Shown in pieces: positions 35,822 through 44,752 of a DNA stretch of 64,000 bases. A program made the position numbers and the translations under genes. The notes below the pieces were generated by a model, which saw only the letters and a program-made list of their open reading frames with translations, was not told the DNA's origin and ran no database searches. Origin of the DNA: Bog-756 sp963699105 (lineage in GTDB: Bacteria; Actinomycetota; Acidimicrobiia; Acidimicrobiales; RAAP-2); assembly GCA_963699105.1 (NCBI GenBank), contig CAVOTI010000001.1, positions 930,001-994,000 of the forward strand, written 5' to 3'. Within the stretch, counting starts at the first letter, position 1. Every line of letters starts with the position of its first letter.

Positions 35822-37924
35822 TCAGGAGCCCCGGAGCAGGCTCTGGCACAGACTGACGTCGCTCGAGGCCGGCTGGGTGACATCGCTGACGGCCACCGGC
35901 GAGCCCGGTGGGGTGGTCAGCACGGTGGCCGGCCCCCGACCGGGCAGGTAGTGGCCGACTACCTTCGCGCCATAGTGGTACACCTCAATGGCGTTCATGT
36001 TGGGATCGGTCACCACCTCGAACTGATAGGTGATGTGTTCGGCAATCGGGTAGGCCCCACCAGTGGTGGTCGGGAACGAGATCGAGGCGGCGCCGGCGTT
36101 CACCACCTGTAGCTGGATAGTTTCGTTGAGACCCTGTTCGACATAGAGGGTGGCCTTCCCGAAATTGAGGATCGGGACCGGGGGGTCGACGTCCCGTTGC
36201 GGCTCGTTGAAGGTGACGTCGATGGTGTTGATGATGCCCGGGCCCTGTTCGACGGGCGACCAGGTCCAGTGCATCAGCTGCTGTCCGGGTACATCGGCGT
36301 AGGTCTCGCCCGTCGAGTAGTAGAGGCCCGAGCAGTGCCCGACGATGTACAGCTCACCGGCCGGGGCCCAGTAGGGCAGGGTGGCGCCGTGGCGGACGGT
36401 CGAAGCCAGGTTCTGCACGCTGAGGGCCTTCTGGACGATCGTGTAGTTGACGAGCTCGGTGCTGTCCCACTGGGCCGAGGGCTCGATGGCGATGGCGATG
36501 TTGGCCACCAGGCTGAAGGCGGCCAGGACGGCGACGGCCCCCAGAACCAGGCGACGGGAGCGAAAGCTCCGACCTTGGAGGCGCCGCCACACGTCGACCA
36601 GGCCGACGGCTCCGGCCAGGATCAGCAGCGGCATGAAGTCGCCCATGTAGCGGGTGGCGATGTAGCCCCACAACAGGACACCGGCGATGCCGGCCGCCGC
36701 CGCCAACAGCGGGATACGGACGAGGGCCAGACGGCCGGCCGGGTGGGGCCGATAGGCCGACACCACCCCCCAACAGCTCAACAGGAAGAGAAGGGGCATG
36801 GTCGGGGGGACACTGGCCGTGGGGTACACCTGGTCGAGCACGGCGCCGGCATAGCTGGCGGCCGGTGCCGTGGGCGTGGTGATGTACGGGAAAACGCCGG
36901 TGAAGTGGATGCCGAACGGCTGCAGGTAGGCGACGAGGGTGCTCGGGAGGAACTTCAGGCTGAACGCCTTGCCTCCGTTGGCCGCCAAGAAGTAGCGCCG
37001 ATGGGCATTGACCTGGGCCCACACCTGGTCGGCCATGGGCAGGCCGACGGGGAGACCGAACTTGGCGTAGGTCACGGCACAGCTGACGGCGAAGGCGAAG
37101 AAGGCCACGCCGAGCATCGGGATCATCCATCGCCGATTCGAGTTTCCGCCCCGGCCCAGGCCGAACCAGACGGCCACCAACCCGGCTCCGATCACGCAGG
37201 CATAACCGGCCGGTGCCCGGTCGAGGTTGGTGAACACCACGAGGACGCCGCAGGCCACCACCCGTCGCCAGGTCGGGCGTTCCAACACCCCGAGGAGGGT
37301 GAACAGGCTGCCGGTGGTCAGGGCCACGCTCCAGGCGAAGTCCTCGTTGTAGACGAACGGGGTGGCCGACAGGTAGATCAGCACCGAGCCGCCGCCCAGG
37401 GTGGCGGCGAAGAGCCCGTAGCTGGCGGCCTCGGCCCGACCCAGCACGGCCTGGCCCCGGACCAGTATGCGGACCCGCCACAGCAACAGGGAACTGAACA
37501 CTCCGGTGACCACCCACGAGAGCAACATCGAAGGGGCGGTGAGCCGGCCGTCGAAACGGCTGGTGATCAACAGCACCGGCATGCGCAGCAGCGAGGGGAA
37601 GATCCCGAAGTAGGTGAACTGATGGCCGGCGTGGTTGAAGGCTTCGATCCCGAGAGATCCGGTCGGCAGGTAGAGGTGGCCGTGGAACATGGCCCGCGCC
37701 TGCAAATCGTAGAAGAAGTCGGGAGATACGGGGCGAATGAAACTCGGGCCTGGGTTCCACATATCCCACAACACCCACAGGTAGGGGATGGTGACGGCGG
37801 CAAACCCCAGAACCACGGCGATGGTGAACCGGCGCCGATCGGACATGCGAGGCGCCGGGGGCGGAGCAGGCTCCACGTCGGGGCGGGGGCGATCGGTCGC
37901 CGATAGAGTCGCTACTCCCCCCAT
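35822..37924 (-). CDS. Large GT-C-type integral membrane protein
   Basis: A 700-residue protein with about eleven helices and a C-terminal periplasmic domain of about 200 residues. The first loop has S-P-D-F-F-Y-D-L-Q-A-R-A-M with D and Q/E residues where GT-C enzymes keep catalytic acids, then L-G-I-E-A-F-N-H-A-G. The exterior domain is beta-rich (P-I-L-N-F-G-K-A-T-L-Y-V). It probably transfers a sugar from a polyprenyl-phosphate donor on the outer face of the membrane. ATG 37924 is six bases behind TAGATT. Its final 35 residues recur in the remnant ORF at 34513. Confidence 0.78.
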   Translation of the reverse strand: MGGVATLSATDRPRPDVEPAPPPAPRMSDRRRFTIAVVLGFAAVTIPYLWVLWDMWNPGPSFIRPVSPDFFYDLQARAMFHGHLYLPTGSLGIEAFNHAGHQFTYFGIFPSLLRMPVLLITSRFDGRLTAPSMLLSWVVTGVFSSLLLWRVRILVRGQAVLGRAEAASYGLFAATLGGGSVLIYLSATPFVYNEDFAWSVALTTGSLFTLLGVLERPTWRRVVACGVLVVFTNLDRAPAGYACVIGAGLVAVWFGLGRGGNSNRRWMIPMLGVAFFAFAVSCAVTYAKFGLPVGLPMADQVWAQVNAHRRYFLAANGGKAFSLKFLPSTLVAYLQPFGIHFTGVFPYITTPTAPAASYAGAVLDQVYPTASVPPTMPLLFLLSCWGVVSAYRPHPAGRLALVRIPLLAAAAGIAGVLLWGYIATRYMGDFMPLLILAGAVGLVDVWRRLQGRSFRSRRLVLGAVAVLAAFSLVANIAIAIEPSAQWDSTELVNYTIVQKALSVQNLASTVRHGATLPYWAPAGELYIVGHCSGLYYSTGETYADVPGQQLMHWTWSPVEQGPGIINTIDVTFNEPQRDVDPPVPILNFGKATLYVEQGLNETIQLQVVNAGAASISFPTTTGGAYPIAEHITYQFEVVTDPNMNAIEVYHYGAKVVGHYLPGRGPATVLTTPPGSPVAVSDVTQPASSDVSLCQSLLRGS

Positions 37925-37930
37925 GGCAAC

Positions 37931-37936
37931 AATCTA
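37931..37936 (-). promoter_or_regulatory. Leaderless-type -10 element before the GT-C protein
   Basis: TAGATT on the minus strand with six bases (GTTGCC) to ATG 37924. Confidence 0.5.
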
Positions 37937-37988
37937 CTCCCTGTCGTGTGTCGAAATGGCGGCGGCCGGCCGGCGACCACCGACCCTC

Positions 37989-40586
37989 CTACCCGGCCCT
38001 GGCCGACTCGGGGTCGGCCGACTCGGGGTCGGCCGACCCCGAGCTGCCCGACTGCTCCAGGCTGCGGGCCGCCTTCCGCAATTGCCCGACGATCACCTGA
38101 CGAGCCGTCGGTCGTCGGCGGGACTGGTCCGACGGTTCGTCGGGTTGTTGGTCCACCGGTTCGTCGGGTGGTTCGTCCGGAGTCGAGAGGGGCTCTTTGG
38201 GAGGCAGGGCGGCCAGGGCCTCGAACCGCTGCTCGACGAAGGCGGCGGCCACCGCCGGGCCGTGGGTGCGGACGATGTCGGACTTGGCCACCGCGGCTTT
38301 CCGGGTGGCCAGGTCGGGGTCGTCGACCACCCGGCGCATCATCCGAGCCGCCTGGTCGACGTCGGGCTCGGCCCACGGGGTGCCTGGCCGGTAGGGCTCA
38401 CAGCCGGGCGGGACCTCGGCCATCCCGTGGGGCACGAGGAAGCTGTTCTCCTCGGTCATGAAGTCGAGGTTGCCGGAGTAGGCGGTGGCAATGACCGGCT
38501 TGCCCATCATCATGGCCTCGGCCATGGCCAGGCCGAGGCCTTCGGCCCGGTGCAGTGACACATAGGCGTCGGCCCGGGCCAGCAACGCATAGCGGTCGGC
38601 ATCGGTCAGATAGTCCTCGATGAGGACGATGTCGGGCCGGTCGGCGGCGGCCAGCCGGACCCGGTCTCGGTCCAGCCGCCTCAGGTCGCCGTTGACCGAC
38701 TTCACGACCAGCACCGGTCCTTCATCCGTTGTGAAGGCTTTCGAGAAGGCTTCGATGACGGCCAGCGGATTCTTCCGTTCGAACACGCTGAAGAAGTCGA
38801 ATGTGAACAGGAACACGAACCGGTCCGGGGGTACCGCCGAAGGCACCGACCCACCGGTGCCGGGGCTGGCGGCGGCCAAGGGGAACACATGGACCGGCTT
38901 GTCGATCTGCTGCCTTATCGACGAGGCGGCGAACGAGCTGATGGCCCAGATCTCGTCGAAGAGCGCAGCGGCGTCCGCCATCTCTTCGGTGAACTGTTCG
39001 AGCTCCCAAGCCCACAGACCGACCGTCCGGCGCCCATTGAAGAATCCGAGCCCCACCGCCCCTTGGAACATCGTCACCTGGTCGGCGTTGATGGCGGCGA
39101 TGGCGGTATCGAGGTCGTAGGGGCCTTCGGACACGTCGAGGGCGTGGTCCTGGCGGCTGTAGGTCCGGTTCACCACCACGGCCGCATGTTCGATCCCGAC
39201 GGCCTCGACGGCGGACAGCAGCGAACGGGCCACCTCGCCCATGCCGAGCTCGCCCCGCAGATACCCGGCCACGGTGATCCCCGGCCGGAGCTGGTCCGGT
39301 TCGGCCCAGGGGTGGGGGCTGGTGCGGACCTCGGACGGCACCATCTCCGGGGGGATGTCCTCCTCCAAGGGCCCGTACACGCGTACCCACTCCTCGAACG
39401 CTTCCGAATCCTGTCCGTGGACGTGCAGGAACGGCACCTTCAGATCGTCCCGCTCCTGCCAGATCGACTCGAGGTAGCGGCTCTGGGGGGCTGAGCCTTC
39501 GAAGAGGGCGGACGGACTGTTCAGCCAGGCGATCACGCGGTCGGCACCCTCCTCGGTGAACGGCATGGGCGGAGGCGGATCGTCGAAGCTGGCGCTGTAG
39601 AGGAGGCCCGACCGGTAGAGACGGCGCATGCGGGAGTTGATCCTGGCCCCATTGGGAAGGCGGTTGTACCAGTACTCGGAGAGGTCGGCTCCGTAGCCGG
39701 CCGCCGCCAGTTGCTCCCCGTAGGACCGGCACAGAGCCAACACGTCGGGCCGTTCGCTGAACAGCAGGCGGGGATCGACTCCCAGGTGTTTGCTGATGGC
39801 CCACGGCCGCTCGGGTTCGTACCCGCTGTAGTGGAAGAACACGAGCGGTTGGTCGCCGACATACCAGCCACCGGCCTCCTGGTGCAGGACGCGCTCGGGA
39901 AGGTTCCAGTACCCCACGTTGTAGGCCGGATTACGCAGGGCCACGAAGTCGAAGTACCCGGGAACGAAGTCGACCCATCGCTGGTCGGTGAACAGGGAGC
40001 TGCGAAAGTCGACCACGGCAAAGTAACGGAGCCGCTCCCCCCACCACTCGAGGAACGGCTCGCTTCCGTCGCCCACGCAGATGAACCCCAGGTTGTAGAC
40101 ACCGCAACCGAGGATGTCGTGCTCGGACGGGCGCCGGAGGTCGTCGTCCATCGGATCGAGCATGTGGGGGGTGAGGACGATGGGGTGTCGGCGGGCCAGA
40201 GCGGCCGCCTCATCGAGGGGACCGAAGATCTCGATGTCCGGATCGATGTAGGCCACCGGTCCGCCGTGCCGGTCCCGCACCAACTGGAGCAACGCCGGCT
40301 TTACCGCGGTGGCCAGCTCGGTGACCTCGTAGATGAAGGCCATCTCGTTCCAGGTGGTCTCGTCGATGGCCAGATCGGCCGGCCGGACCACCACGAAGGG
40401 CTCGCCCTCGTCCTTGACGGTTCCGTCGACGTCGTCGAGGACCAGGAGCTCGAGCGGGGCCCCGGGATGGTACCGGGCCCAGCTCGAGGCCAACACCCGG
40501 GCTTGAGGAAGGTAGTTGCGGGCCACGATCGAGCAGGCGTGAATGTCGGTGGTGCTCTCCGATTGCGTCCCCGGGTCTGCCACCAC
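37989..40586 (-). CDS. Two-domain glycosyltransferase: GT-A-like N-terminus + GT4 C-terminus
   Basis: An 865-residue protein. Residues 15-310 form a GT-A-like domain with A-Y-I-D-P-D-I-E-I-F (DxD) and L-G-C-G-V-Y-N-L-G-F. Residues 420-790 form a GT4 (GT-B) domain with V-A-G-Y-L-R-G-E-L-G-M-G-E, F-L-F-T-F-D-F-F-S-V and the donor-binding E-x7-E motif in R-A-E-G-L-G-L-A-M-A-E-A. The tail has acidic repeats P-D-E-P-P-D-E-P and S-A-D-P-E twice, the latter from a 15-base tandem (GGCCGACTCGGGGTC). GTG 40586 has GGAGG six bases upstream. Its GT4 domain resembles the divergent neighbour at 40802, so the two probably arose by duplication. Confidence 0.88.
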   Translation of the reverse strand: MVADPGTQSESTTDIHACSIVARNYLPQARVLASSWARYHPGAPLELLVLDDVDGTVKDEGEPFVVVRPADLAIDETTWNEMAFIYEVTELATAVKPALLQLVRDRHGGPVAYIDPDIEIFGPLDEAAALARRHPIVLTPHMLDPMDDDLRRPSEHDILGCGVYNLGFICVGDGSEPFLEWWGERLRYFAVVDFRSSLFTDQRWVDFVPGYFDFVALRNPAYNVGYWNLPERVLHQEAGGWYVGDQPLVFFHYSGYEPERPWAISKHLGVDPRLLFSERPDVLALCRSYGEQLAAAGYGADLSEYWYNRLPNGARINSRMRRLYRSGLLYSASFDDPPPPMPFTEEGADRVIAWLNSPSALFEGSAPQSRYLESIWQERDDLKVPFLHVHGQDSEAFEEWVRVYGPLEEDIPPEMVPSEVRTSPHPWAEPDQLRPGITVAGYLRGELGMGEVARSLLSAVEAVGIEHAAVVVNRTYSRQDHALDVSEGPYDLDTAIAAINADQVTMFQGAVGLGFFNGRRTVGLWAWELEQFTEEMADAAALFDEIWAISSFAASSIRQQIDKPVHVFPLAAASPGTGGSVPSAVPPDRFVFLFTFDFFSVFERKNPLAVIEAFSKAFTTDEGPVLVVKSVNGDLRRLDRDRVRLAAADRPDIVLIEDYLTDADRYALLARADAYVSLHRAEGLGLAMAEAMMMGKPVIATAYSGNLDFMTEENSFLVPHGMAEVPPGCEPYRPGTPWAEPDVDQAARMMRRVVDDPDLATRKAAVAKSDIVRTHGPAVAAAFVEQRFEALAALPPKEPLSTPDEPPDEPVDQQPDEPSDQSRRRPTARQVIVGQLRKAARSLEQSGSSGSADPESADPESARAG

Positions 40587-40801
40587 TGCCCTCCTCCCTC
40601 GTCCAAGCCTGTAGCCAAGCGACGCTGGAGCTTACTCGTCGACCCTCGTCGGGTGGGCCCGATCCGGCCAATGGGAACCACCGGTCCACCGGTGGCCGCA
40701 TCCTTCCGGCCCCGGTCAGCCGGTGCACCGGCGGGTACAATGGCCGGGTTCGCTTGCCAGCCACGCCCGACAACGGGCCGACGGGCACAACGGGAGCGCC
40801 T
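40587..40801. other. Divergent promoter region of two GT4-containing genes
   Basis: 215 bases between divergent starts. TACAAT on the plus strand (40736-40741) is a good -10 candidate for the gene at 40802. A GGAGG site serves the minus-strand gene. No operator palindrome stands out. Confidence 0.45.
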
Positions 40802-42319
40802 GTGAGTTCTGAGGTCGAGGGGGGCGCCGATCAGCCGGCCGGGCCGGTCCCGCCGACCCGCCGTCGCCCACCCTCGTTCGGTCTGCGTCGCATCCTCCGC
40901 CGGCCGTTCCTCTCGGTGGTGCAGGAGGTGCGCGGGTCCGTGGTGCAAGAGGTGCGCGGGTCGCAGAGGCGCTTCGAGGACAAGGTGGATCGTGCCGTCG
41001 GCGACCTGTCCGGCCAGCTGCTCGGAGGCCTGGCCGACCTGCAGCTGGCCGTCCACCGGCTCGAGAGCCGGATGGAGAGAATCGAGAAGACCATCGGGCC
41101 GCCTCCCCCGTCGGGGCCGTCCGTGACCGCCCGGCCCGACGCCATCACGCGGTGGACCGAGATGTCGGGGCCGTTGCCCGACGGTGCCGGGGTCAACGTG
41201 ATCGGGGACTTCACCGCCACCACCGGCCTGGCCCAGGCCGGTCGCCGGCTGGCCGCCGGCCTGCGACGCCGGGGTGTCCCGATGACGGCCACCCCGGTGC
41301 GATCGGGTGCCCCCCAGATCGACGACCTCCTCCCCGCCGAACTGGCCGGCCTGCCCGGCGGGAGGCCGTATCCGGTCGACCTGGTGACACTCAATGTCAA
41401 CGAGGTCTCCGCCCTGGCCCCCGGCGACCTGGGGCTCGGGAACACCGGTCGCTATGCCGTCGGAGCCTGGTATTGGGAGTTCGAAACCCTGGCCGGCGAT
41501 CTCATTGCCGAGGTCGGCCGGGTCGACGAGATCTGGGCCCCCACCACCTTCGTCGAGCGTGCCCTGGGCCAGTACACCTCCAAGCCGGTCCACATCGTGC
41601 CGACCATCGTCCCGGTGTTCGAGGCCAGTGCCGATCGGGGCCACCTCCGCAAGCAGTGGGAAGTCGCCGAGGACGATGTCATGTTCCTGTTCAGTTTCGA
41701 CTTCAACTCCTCGGTGGTGCGCAAGAACCCGTTGGGGGTGGTCGATGCCTACCGCACCGCCTTCGGGTCGGACCCCTCGGGCACCCGGCTGGTGATGAAA
41801 GCGGTCAACCTGGCCAACAGCCCACCCTTCCAGTCGGACCTGCGGGCGGCGGTCGAAGAGGTGGGGGGCGTGCTCATCGACGAGCACGTGTCCCAACGGG
41901 AGCTCGGCGACCTCTTCCATGCCGCCGACGTCTATGTGTCCCTGCACCGGTCCGAGGGGTTCGGACTGGGCCTGGCCGAAGCCATGGCCATCGGCAAGGC
42001 CGTCATCGGCACCGCCTACTCGGGCAACGTCGACTTCATGAGCGGCGCCAACAGCTGTCTGGTCGGCTACCGGGTGCGGCCCATCACCTCCGACGACCAC
42101 CGCTATCACGCCGCCGTCGGCTCCGTCTACCGCCAGGGGTTCTTGTGCGCCGAACCCGACATCGACCAGGCGGCCAGATGGATGCGGGCCCTGGCGGCCG
42201 ACGCCGACCTGCGGAGCCGCCTCGGGGCTGCCGCCGCCCAGACCATGGCCGCCCGATTCTCCGAGGAGGCGGTGGTGGAGGCGGCCATCGACCGACTCGG
42301 GGCCCTGTGGCAGAAGTAG
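40802..42319 (+). CDS. GT4 family glycosyltransferase
   Basis: A 505-residue GT-B enzyme. The N-terminus has a short duplicated segment, V-V-Q-E-V-R-G-S twice, leading into a helical stretch (residues 45-90). The GT4 part has V-N-V-I-G-D-F-T-A-T-T-G-L, then F-L-F-S-F-D-F-N-S-S, and H-R-S-E-G-F-G-L-G-L-A-E-A-M with the E-x7-E pair, then G-T-A-Y-S-G-N-V-D-F-M. Start at GTG 40802, preceded by GGGAG; an earlier ATG at 40754 is less well placed. It is close kin to the C-terminal domain of the divergent gene. Donor sugar unknown. Confidence 0.88.
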   Translation: MSSEVEGGADQPAGPVPPTRRRPPSFGLRRILRRPFLSVVQEVRGSVVQEVRGSQRRFEDKVDRAVGDLSGQLLGGLADLQLAVHRLESRMERIEKTIGPPPPSGPSVTARPDAITRWTEMSGPLPDGAGVNVIGDFTATTGLAQAGRRLAAGLRRRGVPMTATPVRSGAPQIDDLLPAELAGLPGGRPYPVDLVTLNVNEVSALAPGDLGLGNTGRYAVGAWYWEFETLAGDLIAEVGRVDEIWAPTTFVERALGQYTSKPVHIVPTIVPVFEASADRGHLRKQWEVAEDDVMFLFSFDFNSSVVRKNPLGVVDAYRTAFGSDPSGTRLVMKAVNLANSPPFQSDLRAAVEEVGGVLIDEHVSQRELGDLFHAADVYVSLHRSEGFGLGLAEAMAIGKAVIGTAYSGNVDFMSGANSCLVGYRVRPITSDDHRYHAAVGSVYRQGFLCAEPDIDQAARWMRALAADADLRSRLGAAAAQTMAARFSEEAVVEAAIDRLGALWQK

Positions 42320-42329
42320 TACCCGGCCC

Positions 42330-42348
42330 ACCGCCCCGGTGGGGCGGT
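42330..42348. terminator. Bidirectional hairpin between convergent genes
   Basis: ACCGCCCC and GGGGCGGT pair perfectly (8 bp) around a 3-base loop, 10 bases after the stop at 42319 and touching the opposite stop at 42348. No T-run follows, as is common in high-GC genomes. Confidence 0.6.
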
Positions 42349-44339
42349 CAGGACCCGGCCGTCGCCGGGTCGGCGGCCATCCGCAGGCGCTGGGGGTGCG
42401 GCCACAGGACATGGGGGCTGACGTAGGGGTCGTGCATCCGTTCCGGGGTGCCCCACCGCTCGTGGAACAGGTCGATGTCGGACTGCGGATTGGCCTTTCC
42501 CCGACTGGAGCTCTCGTCGTGCACCAACTCGGCATGGGGGGTGTACACCACCAGTCGACCGGAGCGGACCATGCGCAGGCAGAAGTCCACGTCGTTGTAG
42601 ACGACGCCCATCTTCTCGTCGAACCCGCCGATCGACCAGTAGACGTCCCGGCGGACCAGCATGCAGGCGGCCGTCACCGCCGACGTGTTCCTGATGACCG
42701 GCCACGGCCAGCTCACGTTGGCCGCCACGTATTCGGTTATGAGGGCTATCCCCTCGTGCTGGACCGAGCCGTCGGGGAACAACAGCCGGCATCCCACCGC
42801 CCCGACGCCCGGCCGCTGACCGACCTCCAACATCGCCTCGATCCAGTCGGCGGTCAGCACGGTGACGTCGTTGTTGAGCAGGAGGACGTAATCGGCGTGG
42901 CTGGCCCGCACCCCGGCGTTGACCAGGCGGGAGAAGTTGAACGGCCCGGGCGCCGGCACGACCCGGAGATCTCCCCGCTCCAGGAACCGGCGGGTGGCGT
43001 CCTCCACACTGTCGTTGTCCACCACGGTGATCCGGTAGGAGCGGTAGGTGGAGCGGGTGGTGATGCTGTCGATGCAGGCCTCCAGTAGATCGACACGGTC
43101 CCGGGTGGGGATGATGATGTCGACCGACGGTCGACCGTCGAGCTGGTAGCGGACGTCATAGTTGACGTCGTTGCCGCCGTCGGTGCAGGGGACGGCCCGC
43201 CCGGCTTGCCGACGACGGGTGAGGGCGTGGGCCACCGGGTTGTCCGACTCGGTGGGTTCGTCGCCGGTCGGCCCACCGGGCCCCCGTCGGGTGGCCAGCA
43301 CGGCGGCCACATGACCGACACCCCGGGCTTCCTCGGTGGCCCGCAGATGCAGATCGTGGTCCTCTCCGGTCCCGAAACCGGTGTGCCAACCGCCCACCCC
43401 CAGGAGGAGGTCACGGCGGATGGCCGTGGGACATCCCAGGTAGTCCCGCGACAGGAGGTAGTCGGGGGACCAGCCCGGCTTGAGCTCGGGTTGCTGGCGT
43501 TGGCCGTCGGGCGACAGACGGTCCTCGTCGGCGTAGACCACGTCGTCGCCCGGATGGTCGTTGATGTGGGCGACGAGACGGTACAAGGCGTCGGGCCGCA
43601 ACTGGTCTCCGGCCTCGAGACGGACGATCCATTCGCCCCGGGCCTGCTCGGCGGCCAACTGAGCGGCCACCGTCCCCGCCGTCGACCTGTCATCGGGCCG
43701 ATCGGTGACGACCCGGATCCGGGCGTCGGCGCCCGTCGAGGAGGCGACCGGAGTGGTGCCGGGACAGGCCGGATCGGCGGCGATCAGCAACTCCCAGTGG
43801 TCATAGACCTGTCCGACCACGGAGTCGATCGACTTCTCCAGCCAACCCGGCCCGGTGTCGGACCCGGGGAGGACCACGCTGACCAGCGGCCGCTGCTTCC
43901 AGCCGGCGCTGTCCCGACCCATGGCCTCCAGCTCGTCGGGGCCGGGTTCGCGGTGCTGGAGCCAGCTCCGGTACTCGGCGGCCAGGGCCGACGGCGGGGC
44001 GGCGTACCGGGTGGCCTCCGACTTGGGCGCCGGGATGGCCGGCGGAGCCGACCGGCCCCGGGTGGCCCGGTGGACGAGGCCGATACCCAACCCCGCGGCC
44101 CGGGCTCGCCGGGTTCGGGGTGGCAGGAGCCGCTGGGCCGCCCGGCGGGCGGCGGCCGCCGCCGCCAGCGCGGAACTGCCGTGCAGGCTGTTGAGGTCGG
44201 CCAGCTGCCGGGAGAGCTCCTGTATCCGTTGGTCCCGCTCGGCCAGCGCCCGCCGGGCGGCGGCCAGTCGACTCGCCAGTCGGCGGTTCTCTTCGGCCAG
44301 ATCGTCGACGTCGCCACCGTCGAGCTGGTCAGGGCCCAC
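42348..44339 (-). CDS. Tandem GT2 glycosyltransferase with N-terminal coiled coil
   Basis: A 663-residue protein. Residues 10-55 are a coiled coil (heptads of A/L with E-R-D-Q-R-I-Q-E-L). The first GT2-like domain (about 145-380) has V-S-V-V-L-P-G-S-D, a degenerate start in place of P-V-Y-N, and V-Y-A-D-E-D-R-L-S, a conserved acidic motif. The second (about 395-640) is canonical: V-D-I-I-I-P-T-R-D-R, V-V-D-N-D-S, L-L-L-N-N-D-V-T-V, F-D-E-K-M-G-V-V-Y-N-D-V-D-F-C. GTG 44339 lies four bases after the stop of the coiled-coil gene. Such tandem GT2 proteins often build rhamnan-like or O-antigen chains. Confidence 0.88.
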   Translation of the reverse strand: MGPDQLDGGDVDDLAEENRRLASRLAAARRALAERDQRIQELSRQLADLNSLHGSSALAAAAAARRAAQRLLPPRTRRARAAGLGIGLVHRATRGRSAPPAIPAPKSEATRYAAPPSALAAEYRSWLQHREPGPDELEAMGRDSAGWKQRPLVSVVLPGSDTGPGWLEKSIDSVVGQVYDHWELLIAADPACPGTTPVASSTGADARIRVVTDRPDDRSTAGTVAAQLAAEQARGEWIVRLEAGDQLRPDALYRLVAHINDHPGDDVVYADEDRLSPDGQRQQPELKPGWSPDYLLSRDYLGCPTAIRRDLLLGVGGWHTGFGTGEDHDLHLRATEEARGVGHVAAVLATRRGPGGPTGDEPTESDNPVAHALTRRRQAGRAVPCTDGGNDVNYDVRYQLDGRPSVDIIIPTRDRVDLLEACIDSITTRSTYRSYRITVVDNDSVEDATRRFLERGDLRVVPAPGPFNFSRLVNAGVRASHADYVLLLNNDVTVLTADWIEAMLEVGQRPGVGAVGCRLLFPDGSVQHEGIALITEYVAANVSWPWPVIRNTSAVTAACMLVRRDVYWSIGGFDEKMGVVYNDVDFCLRMVRSGRLVVYTPHAELVHDESSSRGKANPQSDIDLFHERWGTPERMHDPYVSPHVLWPHPQRLRMAADPATAGS

Positions 44340-44343
44340 CCGG

Positions 44344-44739
44344 TCAGGACCCCGGCTGGCGGTAGCTCATCACGTGGCGCTTCACCCGCCCGGCTCCCGA
44401 CCGGGCCCGACGGGCGGCCACCGAGGACGAGACCCGGGCCCGGTCGACCAGGCGGGGGCGGGCATCGGGACCCACCCGGAGCTGCACCTCGAGGGCATGG
44501 ACCACATGGGGCCCGAACGGCACCCTCCCGAACACGTCGCGGATCTTTTGCAGCTTGTCGGCTTCCAGGTTCAGGGCGGCGATGTACTCGTCCTTGACGG
44601 CGACGTCCGCTCGGGCCAGGCGCAGCTCGCGGTCGAGCCGCGTCACGTCGCCCATGCGCAGCCGCAGTTCCTGTTCGAGCTCCCCCACCCGTGCCCGCAG
44701 GGCCCCCGCGTCGGCCACGTCGTCAAGTGACCCCTCCAT
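44344..44739 (-). CDS. Small coiled-coil protein
   Basis: A 131-residue ORF. Residues 12-60 form heptads (L-R-A-R-V-G-E-L-E-Q-E-L then A-V-K-D-E-Y-I-A-A-L), followed by V-P-F-G-P-H-V-V-H-A-L-E-V and a basic C-terminus. The coiled coil resembles the N-terminus of its downstream neighbour (44339) and of many glycosyltransferases, so it may be a split-off stalk or a partner that binds through the coil. ATG 44739 is seven bases after TACACT, which follows directly on the TGA of the giant enzyme upstream. Confidence 0.7.
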   Translation of the reverse strand: MEGSLDDVADAGALRARVGELEQELRLRMGDVTRLDRELRLARADVAVKDEYIAALNLEADKLQKIRDVFGRVPFGPHVVHALEVQLRVGPDARPRLVDRARVSSSVAARRARSGAGRVKRHVMSYRQPGS

Positions 44740-44746
44740 GGGGTCG

Positions 44747-44752
44747 AGTGTA
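44747..44752 (-). promoter_or_regulatory. Leaderless-type -10 element before the coiled-coil gene
   Basis: TACACT abuts the stop codon of the preceding gene (TGATACACT) and leaves seven bases (CGACCCC) to ATG 44739. It could uncouple these two genes from the giant glycosyltransferase. Confidence 0.5.

Noticed and set aside
36197..37906. Long plus-strand open frame of 569 codons
   Set aside because: It is antisense to the membrane-protein gene at 35822-37924. Its translation is rich in Gly, Arg, His and Gln with no pattern, the usual shadow of a high-GC gene; the minus frame has clear helices.
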